DNA of 64,000 nucleotides from Cololabis saira. Its lineage: Eukaryota > Chordata > Actinopteri > Beloniformes > Belonidae. Every line of letters starts with the position of its first letter. Position 1 is the stretch's first letter. A program made the translations under genes and the position numbers. Below, one piece after another: positions 19,817-31,507 of this stretch. The notes under the pieces are model-generated. The model did no database searches. It saw only the letters and a list, made by a program, of their open reading frames with translations, and was not told where the DNA came from. The stretch lies in the NCBI RefSeq assembly GCF_033807715.1, contig NC_084589.1:55196066-55260065 (forward strand), written 5' to 3'.

Positions 19817-21000
19817 ATTCACCCGCTCGTGCGCTCCTGAAAGAAACTCCTAAAATAACTCCTAAAAGAGTAAAGAGACAAGTAAAAGATGGTGATTACT
19901 TCTAATCTTCCTACGTTTGTACTTTCTAAACAGAAAACAAGCTTATAATTTGGTGGAATAAGTGGGGAAAAAACCGAACGGTGACGCAATCAAACAGTGA
20001 ACAGCGTGAGAGACCGGCGTGTTCGTGGTGTTAAAGCAGCAAACATGTCAGCATGTCAGATCATTACTGGGATGTGGGGAAAAAGCAGAGGACACGAGAA
20101 ATCCGGCAGGATCCGGCACAAATTAAGCCCTAATAAGATTAAGATAAGATTCTTATTATATCTTATTATCTTATCAGAACCTGCAGCTCCCTGGCATCTC
20201 CCTCCAGCAGCTGCCACTTTATTGAGGTTCTTGTATTGAAATGACTGTTTCCTACAGCGCTTTACACTTTTTTTCAACTTTCAACCGGCTTTCAAAGCGA
20301 GCGACAGGAAGAAAATAGAACCAGGGCGTGCGACAAAAGTCCAGCTCAAAACGACGCCGCGTCGCAACCAGTGTAGACAGTGCAATAAAAATAAAGCAAT
20401 GGAACTGTTTTTGACGCTGACTCTCGCTCGCGTCGCATGCAGTGTGTATATTTACAATATACTGTGGACATTTGAATAAAAACCTCATAAATAGATCAAA
20501 GCGCTCTCCAGCTCTGCGTCTGATATACGTCTTTTTTCTCCTCAGATGATGCCGAGCACAGAATCTTCTGACGCTCATTTCTGAGCATTGCAGGAGACTC
20601 ATCTGCTGCAACGTGCAGGAAATGTGTTTGTGCGTCAAACCACTGTGGAACAAGTCCTTAATCAATCTTTAAAAAATAATCCTTAAACTGTTGTTCCAGC
20701 GCCGCTATGGTTGCCATGGTTACCCAAACTGCCGCGTACAGAGCCATTTCCGGCTCACGTAAACCCGACAAATTAAATATTAAAATCAAATTCAGTCCCG
20801 CGGCCCGTTTTTCTATTTCGTATTTTTGATCTGTGCCTAAAATTGAAATATGAAAAACCGGACGTTTTTCCGTTTTTTGTGTTATAATAAAAAACAAATA
20901 ACAAAATAACCAGTCACTTTTTCATGTTTTGGTTTTTGATTGCCAATTGAAAATGGAAAGAACGAATGATACACGGATTTTTCTCTATTCTTATTTTGTC
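19816..21000. other. Unassigned repeats, no gene
   Basis: Contains AAGATTAAGATAAGATTCTT-type runs (20,136-20,175). At 20,770-20,990 there is a stretch related to the arms of the 17-19.5 kb element (TTTTTGATTGCCAATTG, GAACGAATGATACACGG). The minus-strand frame at 20,252-20,665 (137 codons) is not recognised and has no splice or composition support. Confidence 0.5.
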
Positions 21001-21365
21001 ATTTCAAAACACAGAACGGATGGCGGTGAAGTCCACAGACCCCTGAGTCTCTGCCCGACACTTTTCCACGTCTAATGGTCTGTCCGACTCGTACGAGTTC
21101 CTGCAGCTGGTTCCTCTTAAACCCTCGTGTTGCTGCAATTCCACTCAACATGAGCTAATATGTTTCTCACTAAGTAGAAAATACCTCCGTTAAACATTTG
21201 CTCTGGATTGTTACGCTGGTTTACGGCCGTGAGACGTTCACTCTGGTTTTATGTTTGTTTTACAGTCTTGAGTGGGTTTGGATGTTTAGATCAGCGGTCG
21301 TCAACCCAAGATATTAAAGAGACATTTTGGACCAAAAACACAAAAAACTATTAAAGCTGCAGCAG

Positions 21366-21628
21366 CGATGAACGGATGAATGGATGAACAGATGAACGGA
21401 TGAACAGATGAACGGATGAACGGATGAATGGATGAACGGATGAACGGATGAACAGATGAACGGGTGAACAGATGAACAGATGAACAGATGAACTGATGAA
21501 CGGATGAATGGATGAACGGATGAACGGATGAACGGATGAACGGATGAACGGATGAACGGGTGAACGGATGAACGGATGAACGGATGAACGGGTGAACGGG
21601 TGAACGGATGAACAGATGAACGGCCTCC
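21366..21628. repeat. 8-bp GGATGAAC tandem repeat
   Basis: About 33 copies of GATGAACG/GATGAACA/GATGAATG. Confidence 0.96.
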
Positions 21629-21694
21629 ACCCTTGTGCTCGTTCAGGCTGCAGTGGAAGCTTGTGACTTGTAGATTCTTCAGAACTGGACATTT

Positions 21695-22060
21695 AGCAGA
21701 TGAAACCACCCACGACTCTCTATGTCAAACCATTCAAAAGTTATGGCAGAAAGTAGGAACTATCAAATATGGACCAATCAGATGAAGGGGGGGCGCGCTT
21801 TTTGGCATGTAGCGTCGCCACGGTAACACTTTTGACTGAGAAAAGTAATGCGTGGTGTCGCAGGATGGAGACGCACATTTTGATGTATAACACACCTGGG
21901 TGCACGTTACGGTTCGGGCTGAATTAACGGCCGAAGAAATGGGATAAATTGCGCCAAAATTACGCGATTCATTCAAAATGTTCAAAATGGCCGACTTCCT
22001 GTTCACATTTTTCACCAGGCCTGGCTTGGTGCAACATTTGGTGACTTTTGGGACACGTTT
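21695..22060 (+). mobile_element. Repeat of the CGCGCTTTTTGGC family
   Basis: ACGACTCTCTATGTCAAACC and then CGCGCTTTTTGGC, CGCCACGGTAACAC, GTCGCAGGATGGAGACGCAC. The same blocks recur at 47.4-47.9, 48.8, 49.7, 52.0, 52.4 and 60.2-60.5 kb. Non-coding. Confidence 0.75.
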
Positions 22061-22091
22061 AGGGGGAAAAAAGACCTAATTTCATCAGAAA

Positions 22092-22240
<149 letters not shown>

Positions 22241-22385
22241 AATTCCTACAGATACAATAGGGCCCTAAATATGTCTGGAGCTGCAAAAAATGAAAAGTCT
22301 TGCATCATCTTAGAATGAAGGAACACATGCTGCATGTTTCTATATATATATATATATATATAATGTTCAGAGACGAGTGGAACAG

Positions 22386-22552
22386 ACGTTTTAGTGCAAA
22401 TAACAGCCGTTTTAGTGCAAATAAGAGCCGTTTTAGTGTAAATAAAAATGATTATAGTGTAAATAACAGCCGTTTTAGTGTACATAACAGCCGTTTCAGT
22501 GCAAATGAAAATGATTTCAGTGTAAATAAGGGTCTGTTTTAGTGTAAATAAT
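22386..22552. repeat. 22-bp CGTTTTAGTGCAAATAACAG minisatellite
   Basis: About eight diverged copies; the period alternates between 21 and 22 bp. Confidence 0.9.
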
Positions 22553-22984
22553 GATAATGTTTAAGAGTCCGGGGGAGGAGCGGAGCCAGCAGGCTCTTTT
22601 ACTGGCGTTGACATGTTTTCACCCCCATGTTCCCCCAGGACCCCAGAGTCCAGCAGGGAGAGGTTCCCCGGACCCCAGAGTGAGGTCCTTGAGAGGTTCC
22701 AGGTTTCCCAGGGTTCCCAGGACCCCAGGTTTTCCAGGCCCACCTTGGTTCCGGGTCCACCACGACCACCGGGATTCGCTTCGTATCCAGAACATTTACA
22801 CATGACGTTGCAGCAAACACGTTCAGCCACGGAGCTCTGGAGAGAAACGGAGCAAAGAAACCTGATCAAGGACTGAACAGACCAGGAGACCAGGAACAAT
22901 GAAGAACCGGTCTGAGGTTACCAATCTGGGTTACCAGTCCTGGTTACCGTGGTTACCGTGGTTACCAGGGACGTCAGAACTCAC

Positions 22985-23127
22985 GATCTGCTGCAGGATG
23001 CGGCTGCTGATTCCCGGCGTGCTGACGGCGAGGGAATCCTTGTAGCCGAAGCGCCGGCCGAACTCCAGGGAGAGAAGCTGGTGGGGGTCGGAGCCCTGCA
23101 GCGCCACCGTGAGGAGAGCACTGACGC
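22985..23127 (-). CDS. Single internal exon of an unrecognised gene
   Basis: On the minus strand an acceptor GTGGTCTCGTCTGCAG precedes 143 bases ending at donor GTGAGT. The only plausible frame reads VSALLTVALQGSDPHQLLSL, then EFGRRFGYKDSLAVSTPGIS and SRILQQI. It has a conserved-domain look (balanced composition, helix-like) and codon-rich GC. I do not recognise the protein. No adjoining exon was found within 2 kb, so the rest of the gene lies in repeat-rich sequence or this is a stranded exon. The acceptor half is duplicated upstream. Confidence 0.55.
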
Positions 23128-23244
23128 CTGCAGACGAGACCACACCCGTTATCCACGGAGAGAAGCTGGTGGGGGTCGGAGCCCTGCAGCGCCACCGTGA
23201 GGAGAGCACTGACGCCTGCAGACCAGACCACACCCCTTATCCAC
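23069..23244 (-). repeat. 88-bp tandem duplication including a splice acceptor
   Basis: Bases 23,069-23,156 recur at 23,157-23,244 with very few changes. Each copy carries the same acceptor and first half of the exon at 22,985-23,127, so on the minus strand a second acceptor lies 88 bp upstream. Confidence 0.9.
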
Positions 23245-23515
23245 GGACCAGACCAGAAACCAGACCTGTGAGGTTAATTAACCTTTAAACTTGTTTTTGT
23301 CCTTACAGAAACTGTCACATGCTTTATTAACAGATGTTACAACAGTCACTTCCTGATCCACTCAGGGTTTGGACTGTTCTGGTGACATCTGTCTACTGTA
23401 GTGTCAGTATTCAATCACACGTTATCACTTCCACCCATTGTCTATTGTTCACTGTCCATATTTGGTCATTTCCTCTCAGGTTTCTCAATAAAACCATCAT
23501 GCAGGAGGAGAATAC

Positions 23516-23835
23516 TGTGGCAGGGTGCAGGATTGGGGCGTGGTCTGCAGGGGAGAGAGGGAGTGCGGAGGAGTGTCGCACAGGTGACGCGGCTAGAACA
23601 GCTGATGGTGCACAGGTGTGTCTAATCACTCTCTGTGTATTTCAGTAGGTGTGCGAGCCCTGGAGACGGAGGAGGACCTAAGCAGAGCAGAGCGCGAGCG
23701 AAGCCCTGCTGGAAGTGCTGGTGCACGTATTGCCTCCCAAAAGGAGAATTAAGAACGTGAAAATAAAACGTTTCTGCACACATCCCTGTATCCGCTGTCC
23801 TGTCTGTGACCCCAGTAGCAGCGTGACCTGTTACA
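23516..23835. mobile_element. Solo LTR with 5-bp target duplication
   Basis: A 320-bp block starting TGTGGCAGGGTGCAGG and ending GTGACCTGTTACA. It is flanked by identical AATAC pentamers (23,511-23,515 and 23,836-23,840). It contains AATAAA near 23,762. No internal retroelement sequence remains. TG...CA ends plus a 5-bp duplication are the hallmark of LTR integration. Confidence 0.8.
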
Positions 23836-23840
23836 AATAC

Positions 23841-24314
23841 TTTGGGAAGCGTTTGCTGTTGCTGTTGCTCTCCTCCTTCTGCAGAAGTGGTTAAAACCAT
23901 TCCAAGTAGTCGCTGTTGTCTTTCCTCATTACGAACTTATGTAATGTTGATTTAGACCTAACAAGAACCACTCAAGGTGACAAAACTTGCTTATCATTTT
24001 TGAAATGTCTATAGATGATATTTTGGTCTGAAAACCTTCCTAAGTGGCAGCTGGATCAGAGTTATCAGCTCATGAAGTTCTGAAAATTACATTTTAGATG
24101 CTGCTGCATATCCTGGTTTAGACTCATGTACAGGAAATCTGTCAATGTTTCACAATATTGTCTTTGGTATCATTTTAATCATTCATTCAAGCTAAGATGT
24201 GAATCTTTCTGACCAACATAGAGGAAACTGCAGCTCTTTAAACTATAAACAACACACATATTTACACAATTTTCGCCTAAATGATATACTATCTTTTATC
24301 CCTGTGTCATCTAG
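23841..24314. other. Non-coding, AT-rich
   Basis: No open frame or repeat recognised; low GC with runs such as CTTTTATCC. Nothing further visible. Confidence 0.5.
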
Positions 24315-24713
24315 TGTGACGACCCTCTTTGCCTTCCTGCCTTGTGGCTGGTCTTCTCCCTTGCAGGTAGCAGTGGGCGGGGCTGAGGGTCATCGGAGAA
24401 GTGGCAGCACCTGTTGCTCAATGAGCCTTTAAAAAGCTCTGGCTGCTCACTTCTCTCTCTCTCTCATCCCTGATGCAGCATTTTGTTTGTGGTTTGGTTT
24501 TGCTTTAGTTTTACACCTTACACACATACACCCACATTGTTTCCCGCATGCACTCACTTACACCACTGATCTACTGACTACACACGCCATACTTAATTAA
24601 GGTTCTTCTTTTAGGTTTATTATTTGGTATTATTTAATAAAAAACATTTTTGATTGGCTTTCCTTGTGTTGCGTCTCCCTCTTTGTCATGGCCGTGCAGC
24701 CCGGTTCGTGACA
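24315..24713 (+). mobile_element. LTR of a retrovirus-like element
   Basis: Starts TGTGACGACC and ends TTCGTGACA; the ends are short inverted repeats. Inside are a TTTAAAAA box (about 24,430), a CT run, and AATAAAAAAC near the end (24,636). It is followed two bases later by a primer-binding site. The internal region is short and degraded and no 3' LTR is in the window. An old, broken copy. Confidence 0.7.
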
Positions 24714-24715
24714 AG

Positions 24716-24782
24716 TGGGGGCTCGTCCTTAGCTGTTTGGTGAGTAACCGGCTTGTCCTTCGTGACAAGTGGGGGCTCGTCC
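24716..24782 (+). other. tRNA-Pro-type primer-binding site, duplicated
   Basis: TGGGGGCTCGTCC at 24,716-24,728 equals the start of the proline-tRNA primer site known from gammaretroviruses. The same 13 bases with their GTGACAAG lead recur at 24,770-24,782. Confidence 0.65.
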
Positions 24783-25240
24783 TCGTCCAAGGTTTGATTT
24801 GTTTCAGGCTGTTTGGTGCCTTAATTGATTTGGGGATTTGTTTGAGTGCATGGCATCAGCTATGGTGATGTCCAGTGTACCCTGTGTTTGGGAGATGCAG
24901 TTTTGAATAGGAAGGTTAATTTTGTTCTTTAGTTTGGCTGTTGTTCAGTTGGAGGTTTGTCCTGCGTTCAGAGTGCTGATTGAAAGGGCAGGTGTTTCTT
25001 GTGCGCATCCTCGTAATATGGGAAGAGTTTTTTTATTTTAGTTTGAGTTGGAGATTGCCGGTAGTCCTGTTATCGGTTTTGTTTGGTTATAGGTTTACCT
25101 TGGTTTTTTCTTATTTAGTGGGGAAAGTGCGTGGTCCGACGGCCCATTGCGTGGCTGGCCCTGTGCTGACCCTTCTTTTGTTCTTTTTGGCTGGGATCTC
25201 CAACTCATTTTGTTTCATTAAAAGAATGAATATTATACGT
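24783..25240 (+). other. Degraded leader of the LTR element
   Basis: T-rich sequence after the primer site with no gag-like frame. It ends near the 18-bp array where the opposite-strand L1 begins. Confidence 0.4.
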
Positions 25241-25260
25241 ATACGTATATTATTTGTTGG

Positions 25261-25445
25261 CCTGGACTAACGGTGGCCCCTGGACTAACAGTGGCCCCTG
25301 GACTACCGGTGGCCCCTGGACTAACAGTGGCCCCTGGACTACCGGTGGCCCCTGGACTACCGGTGGCCCCTGGACTAATGGTGGCCCCTGGACTAATGGT
25401 GGCCCCTGGACTAACGGTGGCCCCTGGACTAACGATGGCCCCTGG
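25261..25445. repeat. 18-bp GGACTAACGGTGGCCCCT tandem repeat
   Basis: About 10 copies with ACAG, ACGG, ACCG and ATGG variants, at the 3' border of the L1 fragment. Confidence 0.95.
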
Positions 25446-25446
25446 C

Positions 25447-26507
25447 TTGTACCGTCCGCTGCCGAAATCACTAAACAGGTCCAATACTTGAGGAATAGAG
25501 ACATTCAGATTTTCTAAATAGAGAAGAATGTCGTCGGCATATAACAAAATGAGGTGGGGTTGATCCTGTAATTTATAGGGGAAATGGAAGTACTCTGTCT
25601 GACAGCCTGAGCTAACGGCTCAAGAGCGAGACAGAATAAGATGGGTGAGCGAGGACAACCCTGTCTGGTCGAGCGCTCTAATTGGAATGTGGGAGAGATG
25701 GTTTTCCCTGTAAGGACCGCTGCCGTCGGTGCACCATATAAAGTCTTCACCATATTCTTCTTCACACCCAGGCGCTCTAGCACTGTCCACATATACCCCC
25801 ACTCGAGACGGTCAAATGCCTTCTCTGCGTCGAGCGAGAAAATGGCGCGGGAATCATGAGAGTCATTAGTTGAGTTTAAAATGTGGAGCAGTCTGCGCAC
25901 GTTGTCAGCTGCGAGTCGTCCCCTCATAAAACCTGTCTGGTCTGGACCAATGAGAGCATCTGTGACTGCCTCCAATCGTACGGCAAGAGCTTTCGCAAAG
26001 AGCTTCTGGTCGCAGGGGATCAGAGAGATTGGTCTGTAGCTCGCACACTCCAGGGGATCCTTGCCTTTTTTTAACAGAAGCGAGATGAGAGCAGCCTTCT
26101 GGTCCCTATGGAACTCCCCCCTGGAGATAGCGGCGTTAAACAAGTCTAGGATCAGGGGGCCTATCAGCTCCCATAGCTCTAGGTATAACTGTGGTGGGAG
26201 ACTTGAGGGCCCCATGAAGCTCTTCGAGGTCTAGGGGCGAATCTAAGAGCCCTCTGTCGGCCTGCGAGATCTTGGGCAAGTGTAAGACACTAAGGAACGC
26301 CTCACAGCACGATGCATCATGTTTCACTTCTGATTTATACAAGTCCGCATAGAATGACCTAAATGTGTTGTTCACTGACTGGGGTGAAGTGAGAATAGTG
26401 CCAGCGGGATCCCTAACGGCGGGGATGGAGGCCTTGCCCTCGCTCTCCCTTAGCCTAAGTGCCAGCAACCTACTAGGCCTCTCAGCGTCAAAATAGTATT
26501 TTTGTCT
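25447..26507 (-). pseudogene. L1-type LINE ORF2 fragment
   Basis: Reads on the minus strand from FDAERPSRLLALRL through LHGALKSP to a frameshift. It then continues with ELWELIGPLILDLFNAAIS, the YRPISLIPCDQKLFAKALA block, GPDQTGFMRGRL, FSLDAEKAFDRLEW and the QGCPRSPILF motif. After another frameshift comes YADDILLYL. These are L1-clade reverse-transcriptase blocks. At least two frameshifts, loss of the endonuclease and loss of the C-terminal half show it is dead. Confidence 0.88.
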
Positions 26508-26714
26508 GTGAGGGATTCTGAGGGGGCGGGGCTATGATAATGAGGCTCTGCGCTGATTGGCTGCTTGAATGACGTGTAGCAGGAGAGGGAACAAAGCCTC
26601 TCCGGGCTGAAGAGCCGGCTGTGTACACAAAGCGCCTCCCTTGCGAGAAGCTTCTGCGACAAAATCAATACCATTGCTTTATTTTTTTTGTATTGGCCTG
26701 TCCTAACTGGCCGA

Positions 26715-27157
26715 GAGTTTAACGGTTTCAGTGTGGACAGAGAGAGTTTAATGGTTTCAGTGTGGACAGAGAGACTTTAAGGGTTTCAGTGTGGACAGAG
26801 AGACTTTAAGGGTTTCAGTGTGGACAGAGAGAGTTTAACGGTTTCAGTGTGGACAGAGAGAGTTTAACAGTTTCAGTGTGGACAGAGAGAGTTTAACAGT
26901 TTCAGTGTGGACAGAGAGAGTTTAATGGTTTCAGTGTGGACAGAGAGAGTTTAATGGTTTCAGTGTGGACAGAGAGAGTTTAACGGTTTCAGTGTGGACA
27001 GAGAGAGTTTAACGGTTTCAGTGTGGACAGAGAGAGTTTAATGGTTTCAGTGTGGACAGAGAGAGTTTAACAGTTTCAGTGTGGACAGAGAGAGTTTAAC
27101 GGTTTCAGTGTGGACAGAGAGAGTTTAACGGTTTCAGTGTGGACAGAGAGAGTTTAA
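26715..27157. repeat. 29-bp minisatellite, first part
   Basis: About 15 copies of a unit GAGAGAGTTTAACGGTTTCA followed by GTGTGGACA. It resumes at 28,259 after a 1.1-kb insertion. Confidence 0.96.
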
Positions 27158-28258
27158 GGCCCAATCCCAATTCTCCTTCACTCGCCCTTCTTTTCTCCAC
27201 TCGCACTTCTTTTCTTCCCTAAGCCCTAAAAAAGAAGGGGGAGATTTTAGGGCACTTGAGATCTAGGGCACTTGGCCCAGGTGCCTGTCCCAATTCTCCC
27301 CCTACCCCTCGTTTTCATCCCTTCCCTGATCAGGAAGCTGAGAGCCAAAAGCTGTTTTAATTTCAGCTGTAGCGCTGTTAATATGGCACTTTATTAAGTT
27401 TTAATATTTTTTCAGGTATAATGGTAACCTTAAGATCCCCAACCGGGGCTCAGTTTATCCAAATAACGCCTGTTAAGAAATTTGACCCGATGTTTTCGGA
27501 GATGAGAAGAGCCGCCGGCCCCGGGGAGCAGCCTCAGCTCACAGCCCGAGAAGAGACGTGATCGCTGGGTCAAGCTGCTCCGTCAGCCCCGGGAGAGACA
27601 CTCTCTCCCGGGACGCAGCTCTGTTGAGAATCACGCCGGCTGAAATAAATCATTTAGGAATATGTTGGTTTAATAGATTAAATCTAACAGTTGTAGCTAC
27701 GCCTGTTAAGAAATTTGCTCCGAAATTTAGAGATTTCTGTCTGCCGGGTCCGGAGCTTGGGTCCGCGTTAAATCGACGCAGAGCCTACGGCGTAGTTTGC
27801 GTAACCTCCGCCGTAGGATCTGCGTTGGTGTAACGCGGAACCATAAATCCCTTTATTCTGGCGTGATCTTCCGCAACTTTATCTGAAAGTGTGTAAATTA
27901 CCCAGATAACAGCTGGATTACTTTGTGGTTTCTGAAGACTATTATATCAGAAACATCCAAAACAAATCTGACGAGTCACAGGATTATTTCTCTCTATTTC
28001 TCTGAGACCAGTCTGCCTGTTTGCCTTCGGTCGGCGAGTCAAATCGACGCAGAGCCTCTTTTTTTCATACCCCCTCGCTCGCCAAGTCAGCATCTGAAAT
28101 CCCTCGATTTGAAGGGGCTATTCTCAGCCCCTAGCCCTCGTTATGCCCCCTCCCCCTAGGTGAAAAGAGGAATTGGGACACCACTACCTTCACGGGAACG
28201 CGCAAAAGTTAGGGTTAGGGAAGAAAAGGAGGGCGAGGGGGAGTATTGGGACGCACCC
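27157..28258. mobile_element. DNA element inserted in the 29-bp array
   Basis: The left end is AGGCCCAATCCCAATTCTCC and the right end in reverse is AGGGTGCGTCCCAATACTCC. Both continue into CTCGCCCT and TTTTCTTCCCTAA. A second TCCCAATTCTCCCCCTACCC lies at 27,287. It contains the GC-rich MITE copy 4. No transposase frame. Confidence 0.75.
27760..27850. mobile_element. GC-rich palindromic MITE, copy 4
   Basis: GCGTTAAATCGACGCAGAGC to GGTGTAACGCGGAACCATAA; short variant nested in the 1.1-kb element. Confidence 0.8.
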
Positions 28259-28404
28259 TAACAGTTTCAGTGTGGACAGAGAGAGTTTAACGGTTTCAGT
28301 GTGGACAGAGAGAGTTTAATGGTTTCAGTGTGCACAGAGAGAGTTTAATGGTTTCAGTGTGGACAGAGAGAGTTTAACGGTTTCAGTGTGGACAGAGAGA
28401 GTCC
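28259..28404. repeat. 29-bp minisatellite, second part
   Basis: Five more copies of the unit seen at 26,715-27,157. Confidence 0.95.
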
Positions 28405-28467
28405 GATGTCACGCAGCTCGACACGATAGTCGGACGCTGGCATTCAGTTACACGCTGTAAACGGATC

Positions 28468-28562
28468 TTAAAGCCTGAATTATGGTTCCGCGTTAAATCG
28501 ACGCGTAGCCTACGCCGTAGACTCTGCGTTGGTGAAACGTGGAACCATAAATCAGCCTTTAG
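28468..28562. mobile_element. GC-rich palindromic MITE, copy 5
   Basis: GCCTGAATTATGGTTCCGCG to GGAACCATAAATCAGCC; the central part is deleted relative to copies 1 and 2. Confidence 0.8.
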
Positions 28563-29875
28563 TTCCCTGAAGAGGGAACGGGTCACCTCGTCTTCACACT
28601 AATTCACACAGGAAGATTTAATTGAATTCTAAACAGGTACACCACAGTTATTTACCCCGATTCCTCATCATTTCATTTCTTATGTTACAAAACAAATGAA
28701 TCATGTTATGTTGGTGCCATAGGCGCAGATGCAGAACGGCTCGTAGATCAACATGGCACTAGAACGATCATCCGGGCGGCTGTACAGACCCTGCAGAATT
28801 CTGTTGCTTCCTCCTTCTCTGAGTTGGCAGGCTGAGGGGAGACCACTTTATATATGTTAAAGCAAGAAAAAACCTGTTTTTCATAATAGGTCCCCTTTAA
28901 TAAGTTTTTATAGTAATTTATAAAACCCAGTGCAAAAATGTAGATCATGTACGGTAGATACAGCCCCGCCCCTTCCTATACGCAGAGTACGCACATTGCG
29001 TAAGGCCCCCGACGGCCAGGGGCCCCCAATTGCCTGAGCGAATTTGCGGAGTTTAGGCAAAGAACGTACTCTAGGATCCTCCCACTATCTGAGTACTACA
29101 GACGGACCCCTCGCCACAGCTGCTGCTACGGTATTTGCGCAGTGGTGCGTTGTGAATCCAAAAACGTAACTTGACGTTCAATCTCATGCGTGCACGGTGC
29201 AGCAGCCAGCAGCTGTTTGTTTACGTTTACGAGCCGGCGACCGAGCCGGCGCTAAAAAGAAAACCTAGTTCAGAGTTACAGTAGTAACAGTAACACCAAC
29301 ACTGCAGACTGCAAAATGAAAAGGATATATCCTTCAGGGTGCGAAAAAAAGAAAAAGAAGCAACGGAATGATGAGCTGCGTCAACAACAGTCAGGTAACC
29401 AGCCAACGTGACTTCCATGCAACTTGCAGTGTTGCACACTAGTAACGTCAATGTCGTGTTTTTGTTTTTAAAGAGGAATTCCACAATTTTTTAAATATTT
29501 TACTATGTCATCATGTAATTAAGATACGGTAGATATTGGCTTAGAGATAGATGTTGCGTGGTGGTGTGGAACTTTGGAAGTTGAATTGTGGAAATAATAA
29601 TAAAACAGTGACATACCTCCAATCTGTGGGGGGACACCATGGAGGTATGAATGAAAATGGGTGGATTCCCCATTGTTGTGGTGAACTTGCCACAGTGTTG
29701 TACACAAGAAAATCATGCACAATCTACAGCATGATTTTTTGTCGTTTTGCTGTAACTTTGTTAGTTGTATCTGCATGACTATGACCAGAGCCTTGGGGTA
29801 CCTATCCCAGGGGGCCATATACAGTTTTTATCCTAGGCGGATATTTTTATACTTGGATTAACCTAGCTAATATAT
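28563..29875. other. No gene seen; fragments of repeats
   Basis: CATAATAGGTCCCCTTTAA at 28,883-28,901 resembles the end of a TTAA-type fish MITE. Near 29,000 there is GGCCCCCGACGGCCAGGGGCC. The minus frames at 28,748 and 29,227 lack family resemblance. Otherwise unique-looking. Confidence 0.45.
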
Positions 29876-29918
29876 AATAATATATATATAATAATATATA
29901 TATATATATATATATATA

Positions 29919-31507
29919 CAGTGAGAGTAAAAAGTATTTGACCCCTTGCTGATTTTGTTGGTTTGCCCACTAATAAAGACATGATCATTCTATACTTTTA
30001 ATGGTAGATGTATTCTAACATGGAGAGACAGAATATCAAAACAAAAATCCAGAAAATAGCTTTAAAGAATATATTTTTATTAATTTGTATTTCATGGAGG
30101 GAAATAAATATTTGATCCCTCTAGCCGAAAGCACTTAATACTTGGTGGCAAAGCCTTTATTTGCAAGCACAGCGGTCAGACGTTTGTTGTAGTTTACCAC
30201 AAGGTTAGCACACATATCAGGAGGAATTTTGGCCCACTCTTCTTTGCAGATCCTCTCTAAATCATTAAGGTTGGTGGGCTGTCGCTTGGCAACTCGGACC
30301 TTCAGCTCCCTCCATAGATTTTCAATTGGATTGAGATCCGGAGACTGGCTGGGCCACTCCATGACCTTAATGTGCTTCTTCTTGAGCCACTCCTTTGTTG
30401 CCTTTGCTGTATGCTTCGGGTCGTTGTCATGTTGGAAGACCCAACCGCGGCCCATTTTCAGCTTACTTGCAGAGGGGAGGAGGTTGTTCCCCAGGACTGC
30501 ACGGTACATGGCTCCATCCATCTTTCCACTGATGCGGTGAAGTAGCCCTGTGCCCTTGGCAGAGAAACACCCCCAAAACATAATGTTTCCACCTCCATGC
30601 TTGACGGTGGGCACAGTGTTCCTGGGGTCATAGGCAGCATTTTTCTTCCTCCACACACGACGGGTAGAGTTCAGGCCAAATAGTTCAATTTTGGTCTCGT
30701 CTGACCACAGAACCTTCTCCCAATCACTTTGTGCATCTTTGAGGTGATCATTGGCATACTTTAGGCGGGCCTCCACATGTGCCTTCTTCAGCAGGGGTAC
30801 CTTTCGGGCACTGCAGGATTTTAATCCATTGCGGCGCAAGGTGTTGCCAATTGTTTTCCTGGTGACTGTGGTCCCAGCTGCCTTGAGGTCATTCACCAAC
30901 TCCCTCTGTGTGGTTGCAGGACGATTTATCACAGTTCTCATGATCCTTGCCACCCCACGAGGTGAAATCTTCTGTGGAGCACCAGACCGAGGTCTATTGA
31001 TGGTCATGTTAAACTTCTTAGATTTTCTCACAATCGCACCAATAGTTGTTACTTTAATACCTAGCATCTTGCTAATGTTTTTGTAGCCAATACCAGATTT
31101 GTGCAGGTCAACAATCCTGTCTCTGAGGTCCTGAGAGAGTTCTTTGGTCTTACCCATGTTGGAGGGTTTGGAATCTGTCTGATTGTCTGATTCTGTGAAC
31201 AGGTGCCTTTTATACAAGTGATTAGTTAGAACAGGTGTCTTCAATTCAGGTAACAGGTTGATTGGGAGTGTCTAACTGGTCTGTGAAAGCCAGAACTCCT
31301 AATGCATACTAGGGGATCAAATACTTATTTCCCTCAATGAAATGCAAATAAATTAAAATAAATTATTTTAAGTTATTTTCTGGATTTTCTTTTTGATATT
31401 CTGTCTCCCCATGTTAGAATACATCTACCATTAAAAGTATAGAATGATCATGTCCTTATTAGTGGGCAAACCAACAAAATCAGCAAGGGGTCAAATACTT
31501 TTTACTC

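Noticed and set aside
20252..20665. 137-codon minus frame
   Set aside because: No recognisable domain, no splice sites, and repeats on both sides; likely chance.
21301..21709. His-Pro-Phe-Ile frames on the minus strand
   Set aside because: Product of the 8-bp GGATGAAC array, which has no stop in several frames.
22561..22899. Possible collagen exon on the minus strand (Gly-x-y stretches near 22,690-22,770)
   Set aside because: Only a few Gly triplets stay in register before the frame shifts, and borders do not fit a 45/54-bp collagen exon. CCCAGG-type repeats explain it.
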